Assembly (NCBI RefSeq): GCF_900199725.1
Contig: NZ_LT904902.1
Location: forward strand, 921,964-985,963
DNA length: 64,000 nt
Direction of reading: 5' to 3'
From: Cytobacillus massiliigabonensis
GTDB lineage: Bacteria; Bacillota; Bacilli; Bacillales; Cytobacillaceae
Positions within the stretch are counted from its first letter, which is position 1, and every line of letters starts with the position of its first letter. The notes under the pieces are model-generated. The model saw only the letters and a program-made list of their open reading frames with translations. It did not search any database and was not told the origin of the DNA. Positions 17,802 to 26,389 of the stretch are shown here, one piece after another. Both the position numbers and the translations under genes were made by a program.

Positions 17802-17858
17802 ATGGTGTTGGTTAAGAACAAACAAATCGAGAAGCAAGTGAGAGGTTTATATTTTTAG
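17802..17858 (+). CDS. Possible leader peptide of the GNAT gene (18 aa)
   Basis: A short frame of about 16-18 codons behind AAAGGAG. TTG at 17808 is best spaced, with ATG 17802 and GTG 17805 as alternatives. It reads VKNKQIEKQVRGLYF and stops. Its last codons contain GAGAGGTTTA (17840-17849), which can pair with TAAAACCTCTC (17864-17874). The latter can instead pair with the ribosome site GGGAGG (17885-17890) of the next gene. This is the layout of translational attenuators of antibiotic-resistance genes. Confidence 0.5.
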   Translation: MVLVKNKQIEKQVRGLYF

Positions 17859-17890
17859 TTGAATAAAACCTCTCATAAGCTCATGGGAGG
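17840..17890 (+). promoter_or_regulatory. Three-segment alternative RNA structure before the GNAT gene
   Basis: Segment 1 GAGAGGTTTA (17840-17849) and segment 2 TAAAACCTCTC (17864-17874) form one stem. Segment 2 CCTCTCAT and segment 3 ATGGGAGG (17883-17890, including the Shine-Dalgarno sequence) form a competing stem around AAGCTC. The two cannot coexist. A ribosome on the leader frame would block segment 1 and so decide whether the downstream ribosome site is free. Confidence 0.5.
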
Positions 17891-17899
17891 CAAACGGAT

Positions 17900-19090
17900 A
17901 TGATGTACTCAAAAAACATGATTCAAGGAATTGAACTCACCAGCGAAAACTTTTATAAAGCAGCAGGTCTTTTTGAAGAGTTGAAGCATCATTTATCAAT
18001 TAAAGGTGTTATTAATGGTACTGTACCAGGCAGGGTTTTTCTCTCTAATGACTGTTCATCAGCGCTGTTAACAAGCCCTCAAGGCATTTTTCTTGGAGGT
18101 AGTACAGAGAACAACGGATTTTTCGAAGAAGCCAATAATTTAGTCAAAGAGGAGCTGTTGCCTGAGCTTGCCTCGAATGGAGAGTTAGACTATGTACTGT
18201 TTTATCCCACAGATGGAAAATGGGATGGTATTCTCCAGATCGTTATGAAGGATTTATTGCCTATGAGAAGTGGGCGAATGATCTTTAATCACAATTTGAG
18301 CAGTATAGACGTTCCTGCTGATAATAGTATTGTCCCGATAAATGGCAATTTATTGCAACGTCAAGATGTAATAGGACTTAGTGAAGTAATAAGTGAAATT
18401 CTAGAGAACTGGCCTTCAATAGAAGCATACGAGGATAAAGGCTTCGGTTGTGTTGCTATGCAAGATACGGATCAGGGTCCGACCATCATTAGCTGGTGCC
18501 TAACAGATTGGGTAGTTGATGATGAGTGTGAAATCGGTATTGAAACTGATGAAAGATATCAAGGTAACGGATGGGCACGAAAAACAGCATTGGGTACACT
18601 CACGCTCGCAAAACAGAGGGGTATCAGAAACGTTGGTTGGCAGTGCTGGTCAAACAACATAGCTTCTCAGCGAACAGCTCTATCTGTTGGTTTCAAACCA
18701 CTTGCGGATTTCCCTGTTCTGTTTGGATGGAATCATCCTTTAAACAACCTCCTTGTAAACGGAAACCATTATATGCGTGGTGATCGTAAGTATGACGTTG
18801 AGAAAGATTATGCCCGCGCGGCTTGGAGTTATGCACAAGCACTTGATGAAGGCTGGGACTGGAATGGAGATATGGCATTATATTGGAATGCAGCCTGTAT
18901 GTTTTATTTGACCGGCGAAATGGAAAAAGCGAAACATTATTACAAAAAGGCTATGGAAATGGGATGGAGAGATATCCATCAGCCACATTATCATGAATAT
19001 GTCTATAGAGAAGAGGATAGCGAACAGATCGCACGCATACTTTCAGATTCACTTAAGAATAGTACTGCAAATACTTCCTTATTCACTTAG
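17900..19090 (+). CDS. GNAT acetyltransferase with C-terminal TPR-like tail
   Basis: 396 residues. The acetyl-CoA domain spans roughly 140-285, with the pyrophosphate loop ERYQGNGWARKTALGTL and the following NIASQRTALSVGF. The C-terminal 100 residues (YARAAWSYAQALDEGWDWNG, then EMEKAKHYYKKAMEMGW) form two TPR-like helical repeats. The N-terminal 130 residues are a second, unassigned domain. GGGAGG nine bases before the ATG is the ribosome site that the upstream RNA could mask. The substrate is unknown; an attenuator would hint at antibiotic inactivation, but this is inference. Confidence 0.85.
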   Translation: MMYSKNMIQGIELTSENFYKAAGLFEELKHHLSIKGVINGTVPGRVFLSNDCSSALLTSPQGIFLGGSTENNGFFEEANNLVKEELLPELASNGELDYVLFYPTDGKWDGILQIVMKDLLPMRSGRMIFNHNLSSIDVPADNSIVPINGNLLQRQDVIGLSEVISEILENWPSIEAYEDKGFGCVAMQDTDQGPTIISWCLTDWVVDDECEIGIETDERYQGNGWARKTALGTLTLAKQRGIRNVGWQCWSNNIASQRTALSVGFKPLADFPVLFGWNHPLNNLLVNGNHYMRGDRKYDVEKDYARAAWSYAQALDEGWDWNGDMALYWNAACMFYLTGEMEKAKHYYKKAMEMGWRDIHQPHYHEYVYREEDSEQIARILSDSLKNSTANTSLFT

Positions 19091-19268
19091 ATTCTATAAC
19101 CTTAATAAACATATAGCCGCCAAAACTTTAGCGTCTTTTATGAACCCATTTTCTTAATAAAGCTAACGCCCCAGGTAATTCAGTTGAACTACATTCGTAA
19201 GGGATCAGATTCCTTCGACTTTTTGCAGTTAATTTAAGTTAATGGGTCAGGTCTTAACAATTGAAATT

Positions 19269-19327
19269 ATGAAAGAGGCTGCACCTGAAATTTGATTTTC
19301 CACATTTTTCAGGACAACCTCTTTTTA
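19269..19327 (+). terminator. Terminator
   Basis: AAAGAGGCTG and CTGAAA on the left pair with TTTCAGG and ACAACCTCTTTTT on the right. It lies about 180 bases after the GNAT gene. Confidence 0.6.
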
Positions 19328-19397
19328 CTGCTTTCATTGAAATATCCTGTCTATTATTTCAACAATCTGGCCGGATAACCAAAAAAGACATGCCTTG

Positions 19398-19616
19398 TTA
19401 TATGCATGTCTTGATTTCAAAAATATTTACTTCTAAATACCTTTTTATCCAAATAAAACAACGAGTATTAAAGTACACTTCCCTTTCCTTATCACCTTTC
19501 CCATGTACAATGACTGAATTCGTAGAGAAATTAATATCATCACGATTTAATTTTACAACTTCCCCAATACGGCAGCCGGTCGAATACATAAACTCAAACA
19601 GCGCATTCTCCATCAT
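19398..19616 (-). pseudogene. Tyrosine recombinase (integrase) fragment
   Basis: About 72 codons of a phage/XerC-type integrase: FEFMYSTGCRIGEVVKLNRD contains the first catalytic arginine region, followed by SVIVHGKGDKEREVYFN. The N-terminal core-binding domain, the HxxR motif and the catalytic tyrosine are all missing. It is a relic of a past mobile element. No matching attachment sites were found. Confidence 0.8.
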
Positions 19617-19705
19617 TGTTCAAGGAGAGTCATTTCTATACGCAAGTTATTCAATAATCGCAGACAATTAATATTTAACCTTCCATGAAAAACCTTGAAA
19701 CAAAA

Positions 19706-19744
19706 AAAAAGGACACTCCCTTTACTCAGGAAAAGCGCCCTTTA
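19706..19744 (-). terminator. Terminator within a dispersed repeat
   Basis: On the minus strand AGGGCGCTTTTCCTGAG pairs imperfectly with AAAGGGAGTGTCC, followed by T9. It lies downstream of the secreted protein gene at 19844. Confidence 0.65.
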
Positions 19745-19843
19745 ATGGAATAACTTATTAAAATCTCCTCGATCCTAAAACCTACTTAAGTCTAGTTAAA
19801 CTAACGCCCCCTTTAGTTTAAGTACAATCCTTCACAAGTTTTT

Positions 19844-20410
19844 TTACTCATTTTTCACTTCATTAGGGTACTTATTCATGAAGACAGCTCCGCCAGCAAC
19901 TAATTGTTTTGTTTCAACATCATATACCGCACATCTTCCCCTGAACTCTTTTTCTGTATCTTTAAAAGAATAGAAAAAATATACCTGTCTATCTGGACTG
20001 ACTGCCTGATTCATTTCTATATCTGGAAAGGCAGTAAGAAGACCATCTCCATCCCAAATTAGATAATTAAGTTTTTTCACCTCATGAAACTGTACCTTTT
20101 TTCTGAAATTTACTGATGCATCGGGAATGTCTTTAAAAAGAATGTCATCCATACTTCCATATTTATTCTTATGCTTCTTAAAAAACTCATAGTGTTTTCT
20201 GTAAGACTCTTGATGCACAGGATAATTTAGGTTTCTTAATGCTTGATAAAATTCATCTTCGGTTTCATCAAAAACTTTGTCCTTATTTGCGGGATAAAGA
20301 TATTCAGCATTATCTAATGGAGTAGTTTGTGAATAAACAGGATTTCCTGATAACACAAAAAGACTACAAAAAAATAACTTATACAAACTAATGAAGAATA
20401 GCTTTTTCAT
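19844..20410 (-). CDS. Secreted unknown protein
   Basis: About 188 residues beginning with a signal peptide (MKKLFFISLYKLFFCSLFVL), with a likely cleavage after NPVYSQ. The mature part is polar, with QESYRKHYEFFKKHKNKYGS and a RGRCAVYDVETKQLVAGGAV strand near the end. The ATG at 20410 was chosen because AAGGGAGTAACCTTA precedes it and the signal peptide starts there; an in-frame extension upstream is not credible. I recognise no family. Confidence 0.75.
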   Translation of the reverse strand: MKKLFFISLYKLFFCSLFVLSGNPVYSQTTPLDNAEYLYPANKDKVFDETEDEFYQALRNLNYPVHQESYRKHYEFFKKHKNKYGSMDDILFKDIPDASVNFRKKVQFHEVKKLNYLIWDGDGLLTAFPDIEMNQAVSPDRQVYFFYSFKDTEKEFRGRCAVYDVETKQLVAGGAVFMNKYPNEVKNE

Positions 20411-20481
20411 TAAGGTTACTCCCTTTTTAAGAGTAATATCCCCCAATGTTTTTAAACTATTCTGCCCCGTTAGTTTCCACC

Positions 20482-20525
20482 TAAAAAAAAGCACAAGCTG
20501 ATTTTCATTTGGAAATCGGCTTGTA
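20482..20525 (-). terminator. Terminator
   Basis: ACAAGCCGATTT pairs with AAATCAGCTTGTGC on the minus strand, followed by T8. It ends the cytidine deaminase transcript and lies just upstream of the secreted-protein gene. Confidence 0.8.
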
Positions 20526-20700
20526 CTATGCATTCGAAATTGATAATCGCCAATAATTAGCTTGAATTCTTTCCACTATTAGCACTCGATTGCTAAACAA
20601 CCACAGTTTGTCACTTCCAATTCTCTTTTATAAACAAAAAGAATAGTGACTATAGTAATTCCCTCTAAACAAATGCTTGTATTGAAACAGAAGCAATTGT

Positions 20701-21126
20701 CTAAACCTCTCTAGAATATTTTAATGGGATTAAATCACCAATTTTTATTTTCACATTTTCACCATCAACATTTAAAATAATAAAGCAATCCGGAGCATAG
20801 TCCGAGATTAACTCTCGGCACATACCACATGGGCTGACAATCTTTAATTCTCTTTCCTGTTCGTCAGAATATGGGTGCCTTACAGCAACTATTGCATCAA
20901 AATCTTTTTCACCGTCTGATATCGCTTTACCAATTGCGATTGCCTCTGCACATACTGTGACACGCCCAACATAAGCCTCAATATGTACTGCGGAAACTAT
21001 ATTTCCAGATTTTGTTCTTAACGCAGCACCAACATGGTGTCTATCATCCTCATATAGTTGAGTAATCTTAGATTTAGCTTCTTCAATTATTTCATAATCT
21101 ATTAAAGTTAATGGATAGGTTTTCAT
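20701..21126 (-). CDS. Cytidine deaminase family protein
   Basis: 141 residues of the zinc-dependent cytidine/blasticidin-S deaminase fold. The zinc and proton-shuttle motif is VCAEAIAIGKAI (C-A-E), and the second zinc motif is SPCGMCRELISDY. These enzymes deaminate cytidine or nucleoside analogues in the cytosol. Length and the VGAALRTKSGNI strand are closer to stand-alone Bacillus deaminases than to the housekeeping Cdd. AAAGAGGAGTGAAT precedes the ATG at 21126. The gene is monocistronic with its own terminator. Confidence 0.88.
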   Translation of the reverse strand: MKTYPLTLIDYEIIEEAKSKITQLYEDDRHHVGAALRTKSGNIVSAVHIEAYVGRVTVCAEAIAIGKAISDGEKDFDAIVAVRHPYSDEQERELKIVSPCGMCRELISDYAPDCFIILNVDGENVKIKIGDLIPLKYSREV

Positions 21127-21225
21127 ATTCACTCCTCTTTCTTTTGCATTTACATCCAATTTATCTTAACATAAATATCCAATTTCCTTTAGATAGGATA
21201 TTCCGCAAAATGACCCTTTTCATGA

Positions 21226-21260
21226 AGAAAAGACGCTTTCCTTATTTTAGAAAGCGCCCT
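21226..21260 (-). terminator. Terminator within a dispersed repeat
   Basis: GGCGCTTTC pairs with GAAAGCGTC on the minus strand, followed by TTTTCTT. It lies 160 bases after the GNAT gene at 21420 and is followed by the shared TTTAATGGAATAACT tail. Confidence 0.75.
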
Positions 21261-21419
21261 TTAATGGAATAACTATAAGAAGTTCTCAAACTTAAAATCA
21301 CTTAATTTTTTCCATTAACCATCTTTTCACAAACTTGGTTTATTTCAGGAATGGTGAACCTCGTTTGTTCAATAAGACGATAAAAAACAGCCATCCTTCT
21401 TTAATCACAGGAAATAATA

Positions 21420-21944
21420 TTAAACCAGTTTATACATAAGGATGTCATCTACATATAAGTCCTCATTAAACTTTACTTCTTTAATTTTACGTCCTTCCTC
21501 AACAAATCCCATAGATTTGTACAACTCTATTGCCCGTTGATTTGTGGACAAAACTCCTAAACTTACTTTCTCAATCAAAGGATTTTGTTCAGCCCAGTCT
21601 AACAATTCTTTAATTAGGAGCTTGCCAATGCCTTGGTTACGATACTCTTTCTTGACCATTGCGGTAAAAGAACCAGTATGAGAAAGTCTTTTGGTATTCT
21701 TTGAACGAAAGACGATTAAACCAACAACTTTTCCCTTGATTTCAGCAACAAATAGGGTGTCTCTTTGATTTTCTAATATTTTCTGAATCCAGCTTTTTAG
21801 CTGCTCTGTGGATTCATCAAACTCTTCAATTACCGAGACCATAAATTCGCTTTCTGAAAGAACCTCCCTTTCAAGTTCTAACAGGGTTTCTGCGTCGCTT
21901 GTATTTCCTATCCTTATAGAAACCTCAATATTACTTTTTAGCAT
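21420..21944 (-). CDS. GNAT-family N-acetyltransferase
   Basis: 174 residues. The acetyl-CoA loop is YRNQGIGKLLIKELLDWAEQ around residues 110-130, preceded by the beta4 strand FTAMVKKE and followed by LGVLSTNQRAIELYKSMGFV. This is the RimI-like single-domain layout. GAAGGAGAATATAG precedes the ATG. The substrate is not deducible. Confidence 0.9.
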   Translation of the reverse strand: MLKSNIEVSIRIGNTSDAETLLELEREVLSESEFMVSVIEEFDESTEQLKSWIQKILENQRDTLFVAEIKGKVVGLIVFRSKNTKRLSHTGSFTAMVKKEYRNQGIGKLLIKELLDWAEQNPLIEKVSLGVLSTNQRAIELYKSMGFVEEGRKIKEVKFNEDLYVDDILMYKLV

Positions 21945-22109
21945 CTATATTCTCCTTCGCCATTGCTTTTTATTTAAATTCAACTTGTAGACAATAATTA
22001 CCTTCTTTCTCTAACGCCAATTATTCCTTTCCACAGCCCTAAGCACCTTAATAGAAGCTGAAAGCTAACTTTCATTTAGTTCACTGATAAATCCTATCAT
22101 TAATTAAAT

Positions 22110-22320
22110 AACCAGGGAAAGTAAAATAAGCGGAAAATATCCGGTTATTTACTGAATAAAGCACGTTTCGGGATAAATAAGGGGAGTTTTTCCGCTTATA
22201 CAAAGCAAAACCCCCCATTTACAGGTTTTTCTACTCAATAAGGGTAATTTCTCCGTCTATTATGGATTTTTTCAATACTTTTTACTAAATAAGCGGAATT
22301 CTTCCGTCTATTTCATCAGA
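22110..22320. repeat. Dispersed AAGCGGAAA palindrome repeat, degenerate copy
   Basis: Contains TAAGCGGAAAATATCCGGTTA, GGGGAGTTTTTCCGCTTAT and further degenerate GCGGAA..TTCCG pieces. The stretch from 21990 to 22570 has no gene. A CAACAATCTGGTCC motif is at 22414. Confidence 0.75.
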
Positions 22321-22484
22321 TTGTATGTTTAACCTGCTCCCCCAACCTTAGGGAGAGGCATTTGACTAAACACCTCATTTACTTCCCCACTATTTATGCT
22401 AAATTTACATCCTCAACAATCTGGTCCGTTTGTTGAATAACGCTAAGTACGATAGTTCCACAAAACTGCTGTGTTAGATAAAAA

Positions 22485-22514
22485 TTAAAGAGCCCTTCCG
22501 GCTGGAAGAGCATT
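22485..22514 (-). terminator. Terminator of the CPBP gene
   Basis: GCTCTTCC pairs with GGAAGGGC on the minus strand, followed by TCTTTAATTTTT. It lies 60 bases after the stop at 22573. Confidence 0.75.
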
Positions 22515-22572
22515 TAAATTCTCTTTTATAAAATGAAAAAGATTGATCAAAACACTTACAAACAAACGATCA

Positions 22573-23406
22573 CTAACTCATAAAATGCTTTCCATTATTA
22601 ATCTTTGTATCTCCCTTTCCATACAATACTTTCTTTGGGTTTATAATAATGAGCAGAACAGCTGCTGCTAAATATAAAAATGCATTATACATGATTAAAT
22701 CGACTAAGTTTTCGTTAATTATGCCAATAAAAAAATTAAAGGAATGGTGGATGACAATGGAGATGATTAAATTCTGATTTAAGTTATAAAATGCGGCCAT
22801 GATGATTGTAGTGGATAGGATTGAAATCATAAAGAATAGAATATATTTGATTAAATCAATGCCCGTATACCCTGTAGTAAACCATATGGGTAAATGCCAC
22901 ATCCCCCACCAAAACCCTAAGATTATCGCAGCTTGTAATGGCGAATATTTTTTTTGAAGCTCCATTTGAGCGAATCCTCTCCACCCTAGTTCTTCTCCTA
23001 GCGGACCTGACAGAAGCGTTTTGAAAAAGAAATAGATGAGCATACCCCATGAAGTTTTAGTAAAAATAGAGTCCACTTCACTATGATTAGATACGAAAAA
23101 TAAAATCAGCAAAAAGATGAAGACTTGAATCATACTTACCGTAAGAAGCACAGAAAATTTAAGTTTATTCTTGAATTTATCTTTTACAAATTGTATAAAA
23201 CTCTGCCCCGGATAAATTTTCTTAAATAACACTGCAAAAGCAAAGGTTGAGGACCAAGCAGATAGACAGAGCATGATATCAAAGACCCATGCAGGCAATC
23301 CTAACATTTTTATGGCTCCGACAAGAAGAAAAAGCGGCAAAAAAATGAAATTGGTTAGCAAAATAAAGCTTGCTACTGGTTTATTTAGTTTTTTTTCCCT
23401 ATTCAA
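22573..23406 (-). CDS. CPBP-family intramembrane glutamic protease (ABI/Rce1-like)
   Basis: 277 residues with about eight membrane helices. The conserved motifs are GEELGWRGFAQMEL (motif 1 with the catalytic glutamates), FWWGMWHLPIW (motif 2) and a late VIHHSFNFF histidine. CPBP proteases cleave or protect small peptides; Bacillus members are often linked to bacteriocin immunity, but no bacteriocin gene is seen nearby. A TTG start with GGGGGGATTTTAC before it was chosen. It is transcribed alone. Confidence 0.92.
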   Translation of the reverse strand: MNREKKLNKPVASFILLTNFIFLPLFLLVGAIKMLGLPAWVFDIMLCLSAWSSTFAFAVLFKKIYPGQSFIQFVKDKFKNKLKFSVLLTVSMIQVFIFLLILFFVSNHSEVDSIFTKTSWGMLIYFFFKTLLSGPLGEELGWRGFAQMELQKKYSPLQAAIILGFWWGMWHLPIWFTTGYTGIDLIKYILFFMISILSTTIIMAAFYNLNQNLIISIVIHHSFNFFIGIINENLVDLIMYNAFLYLAAAVLLIIINPKKVLYGKGDTKINNGKHFMS

Positions 23407-23570
23407 GTAAAATCCCCCCGATTCAAACTAAGTATTTCGTGAATATCATTACACTCATATTTACGAATAACTTCAGCTTATACCTAGGGGTTACTCACAG
23501 GTCAATAGATGTCTGCATTATTTTATCCCGCATTAACAAACAGTAAGACTCCCACTGACTGATTAACATT

Positions 23571-24365
23571 TCACTTTATAGGTGCATACATTTCTAAAAA
23601 TACACGTTCGAGTCCATCTTCATAAGTAGTAAGTAATAGATTTATATAAACTACCCCCAAAAGCTCATATCCATTTTCTATTGCTGCTTTTCTTAAACTA
23701 GCCTCCACGTGATCATCAATATTTTTACCGCCAGTTGACCATCTTCCATTTTCAATAACGGTATACATACATTTTTGATGAGAGACAATTTCACGTTCAA
23801 TTTCGCTATGATAGTCTTCTGCGTTTCTTACAATAATAAACTTATCTTCTAGAACACCTTGATCATTAAATCTTATGACTCTTCTTAAAGAGGTTAGATT
23901 AACAGCTTTTTTCAAGCTGTCCGTGTTCTCTTTAAGAGCTTCATATTCATCGAACGCATGGAAGTGCCCTATTTCTCCTTTTATTTCTAAAGGCTCCATT
24001 TCTTTTATTGTGTATTCTCCTAAGAATTGTTTAATTTTATCGCAGCCTTCTTTTACGATCTGAAGCTTTTTTAAAAGTAGCTTTTTATATTCTATTTCTT
24101 CTAAAACCTCTAGTTCTTTCTCTTCTAAAAATGATTTTATTCCCTCTACACTCTTGCTTTTTCTTATTTCCTGGATTTTTTTTATTTCAATATCCATCTC
24201 TCTATAGAAATTTACTGCAGCTATATCATATATATCAAAACGATTATATTTTCTATACCCATTCTCAATATCTTGCTTAGGCTTTACTAATTCCTTTTCT
24301 TCATAAAACTTTAAGGTATCTCTAGAAACACCTAGAAATTTAGCTACTTGACCAATTGTGTACAT
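23571..24365 (-). CDS. MerR-family regulator with GyrI-like effector domain
   Basis: About 264 residues. The N-terminal winged helix (YTIGQVAKFLGVSRDTLKFY, then EEKELVKPKQDIENGYRKY) is a MerR domain. A coiled coil follows (residues 75-125), and the C-terminal half resembles the small-molecule-binding GyrI/BmrR type. There is no metal-binding cysteine cluster, so an organic ligand is likely. AAAGGAGTGTAAA precedes the ATG at 24365. The CPBP gene lies downstream on the same strand after a 165-base gap, so joint control is possible but not shown. Confidence 0.88.
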   Translation of the reverse strand: MYTIGQVAKFLGVSRDTLKFYEEKELVKPKQDIENGYRKYNRFDIYDIAAVNFYREMDIEIKKIQEIRKSKSVEGIKSFLEEKELEVLEEIEYKKLLLKKLQIVKEGCDKIKQFLGEYTIKEMEPLEIKGEIGHFHAFDEYEALKENTDSLKKAVNLTSLRRVIRFNDQGVLEDKFIIVRNAEDYHSEIEREIVSHQKCMYTVIENGRWSTGGKNIDDHVEASLRKAAIENGYELLGVVYINLLLTTYEDGLERVFLEMYAPIK

Positions 24366-24545
24366 TTTACACTCCTTTACCATTGCTACATATTCTTAAT
24401 GATGCTTCATATTATCTGTACGCAGATATATGTTTTATTATAATATCTAAGTTAGGCCTCAGAAAGGTAACAACAAACAAAATTAGAAGATTTGCCGCCC
24501 CTATAATAAGGTTTTTAAAAGATTTATTAGTTAGGATGAATATCT

Positions 24546-25094
24546 ATGATAAATTCCAATAAATTTGTATATCCAGCATTTATACAACAGGAAGAGGAAG
24601 GAATGTTTTGTGTTTATTTCCCTACTCTTTTTCCTGAACACGGGTGGGACTTTCCTTTATCACAAGGAACATCCAAACGTATAGCCATAAAGAATGCACA
24701 AAAGGATTTAGCTTATTCTTTGGCAGGATTCTTATATGATAATGAAGACCTTCCCGAACCTATCCCTATTCAAAGCAATCATCTATCTAAAGGGATGGAA
24801 TTAATCGAAGTAGAAACATCGTTTGAACCGTATGAAGCCGAAATAAAGGAACATTTAAAAGGCCGTCATTGGCATATTTGTTATTATGTCGAAGAAATGG
24901 GTGAATGTATAGAAGCCATTGGGTTTAAAAATGACCAAGGAATGTGGGACATTTTTTATGAAGATTATCCAGAGGAAGAGGAACATCCTGATGATCATTT
25001 ACTTTTTACCGTCAAATTTCGAACAGAAGCTGAGGAGAAATTTTATCAATATGTTGAAGAAATAATACTAAAGCGAAAAAAAGATAGAAAATAA
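24546..25094 (+). CDS. HicB-like protein without HicA partner
   Basis: 182 residues. The N-terminal 75 residues follow the HicB antitoxin pattern: YPAFIQQEEEGMFCVYFPTL, a G-T...A..NA.KDLA helix, and a PEPIP tail. The remaining 100 residues are acidic and of unknown fold. HicB normally pairs with a small HicA mRNA nuclease, but no HicA-sized ORF with a ribosome site is found on either side. It may be a solitary or repurposed antitoxin. A terminator follows at 25263. Confidence 0.7.
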   Translation: MINSNKFVYPAFIQQEEEGMFCVYFPTLFPEHGWDFPLSQGTSKRIAIKNAQKDLAYSLAGFLYDNEDLPEPIPIQSNHLSKGMELIEVETSFEPYEAEIKEHLKGRHWHICYYVEEMGECIEAIGFKNDQGMWDIFYEDYPEEEEHPDDHLLFTVKFRTEAEEKFYQYVEEIILKRKKDRK

Positions 25095-25262
25095 GCCAAT
25101 CCCTATTTAACAAACGGATACTTTCTTAAAAATATTGTTATTTATGAAAGGGATATTTGCGATGACAGCTTATTATTTTATTGCTACATTAATGCCTATA
25201 CAAAATAATTATCCATTTCTTTGCAGCTACTGTTCAATTTAGTTAGTAATATTACGCCAAAA

Positions 25263-25292
25263 AACGCTCAGAAAAAATCTGAGCATTTTTTC
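25263..25292 (+). terminator. Terminator
   Basis: GCTCAGA pairs with TCTGAGC around AAAAA, followed by ATTTTTT. It lies about 170 bases after the HicB-like gene. Confidence 0.85.
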
Positions 25293-25319
25293 TTGCCGTT
25301 AAAAGAAGCAATGATTTTT

Positions 25320-25400
25320 TTATGTAAAAAATACATGGCTGTTAGCAGATGCTCACGAATGTGTTTTGTTACTATTAAAGGAAACTTAAGCCGCTGAAGA
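25320..25400. repeat. Dispersed hairpin repeat, partial copy 2
   Basis: ACATGGCTGTTAGCAGATGC, TCACGAATGTGTTTTGTTAC and TAAAGGAAACTTAAGCCGCTG match the distal part of the element at 10205-10345. Both copies sit just 3' of a minus-strand gene. Confidence 0.75.
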
Positions 25401-25439
25401 ATCAATTAAATGGATAAGTGTTTAAGTTATTTTTATCTA

Positions 25440-25961
25440 TTAAAATTTATAATACCAAAATATTGCAACTTCATTAGCAGTCGGAAAGTTTGAATACAGC
25501 ATCGTATCAACTGCGCCGATAACAAAGTTATTTTTGGCATAAAAACGGCAAGCGGAAACATTAATATCTTGTGTTTCAAGCATAAGGCCACAAAGGTTAT
25601 TCTCCTTTGCCCATTCAATCGCTTTATTTAATAATGCTGTCCCCACTCCCTTTTTTCGATAGTCTTTAGCAACAGCAATATCTTCTATAAAGGCATATCC
25701 ATTCCAGCTAGAACGTATTCTAATCTGACCAATACAGGCATTTTCATTATAAAAGAAATAAACGGCCTTCCCTTCTTCTTCAATATAGCTCTCATCCATT
25801 TCTTCATCTTCATATTTCTTGAAATATGGCTCCGAAAAGACCTCCTCTGTATATTCCCAAACATTGTTTTCATATGTAGGCATGATTCTCCCAGTAACCA
25901 TGAAACCTTCATTCGATTGATTAAAATCATTCATATTTGATTTTGTCATTTTAATAATCAT
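25440..25961 (-). CDS. satA: Streptothricin N-acetyltransferase SatA
   Basis: 173-residue GNAT enzyme that acetylates the beta-lysine amine of streptothricin and so inactivates it. The sequence follows SatA of Bacillus closely from memory: FSEPYFKKYEDEEMDESYIE, WNGYAFIEDIAVAKDYRKKG, VGTALLNKAIEWAKENNLCG, and ETQDINVSACRFYAKNNFVI. The acetyl-CoA loop is RKKGVGTAL. It is chromosomal in many Bacillus and so probably intrinsic resistance. The stop lies just beside a dispersed repeat. Confidence 0.93.
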   Translation of the reverse strand: MIIKMTKSNMNDFNQSNEGFMVTGRIMPTYENNVWEYTEEVFSEPYFKKYEDEEMDESYIEEEGKAVYFFYNENACIGQIRIRSSWNGYAFIEDIAVAKDYRKKGVGTALLNKAIEWAKENNLCGLMLETQDINVSACRFYAKNNFVIGAVDTMLYSNFPTANEVAIFWYYKF

Positions 25962-26251
25962 GGGTATCCCCTTTTCTCGAAAAATAGATATAATCTCTCG
26001 TAAAGCATGGCTATGAAAATATTAAACAAAAGTTACTGTCATTTATTCAATTGCTCTGCTGTACAATAAATTCAACGAAAATAGGAGTGAATCCTTCCTA
26101 ACTTTAAAAAGGGTATAATCAAAAAACGTCTAATCCCATATGTACCAAGGGGTAAGACATTAAAGCGAATTATTTAACCACTACATTGAATTTTACGCAC
26201 AATTGTACAAAGGTTGGAATCGGAAACTAGGACAAACCCTCTTTAAACTAA

Positions 26252-26292
26252 TAAAACCTGTGAAATTTTTACGGGGAGTAACACTTCACAGG
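26252..26292 (-). terminator. Terminator
   Basis: CCTGTGAA pairs with TTCACAGG around a 20-base loop; the minus strand continues into TTTTATTAG. It lies about 100 bases after the lipoprotein gene. Confidence 0.7.
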
Positions 26293-26389
26293 CTTTGATT
26301 CTTTTTACCTTTAGTTTCATATAGCTTGTTAGCATACCCGCTGGGGCGGTTCAATGTGCTTCTTCGAATGGTGAAGGAATGATAGTGTT

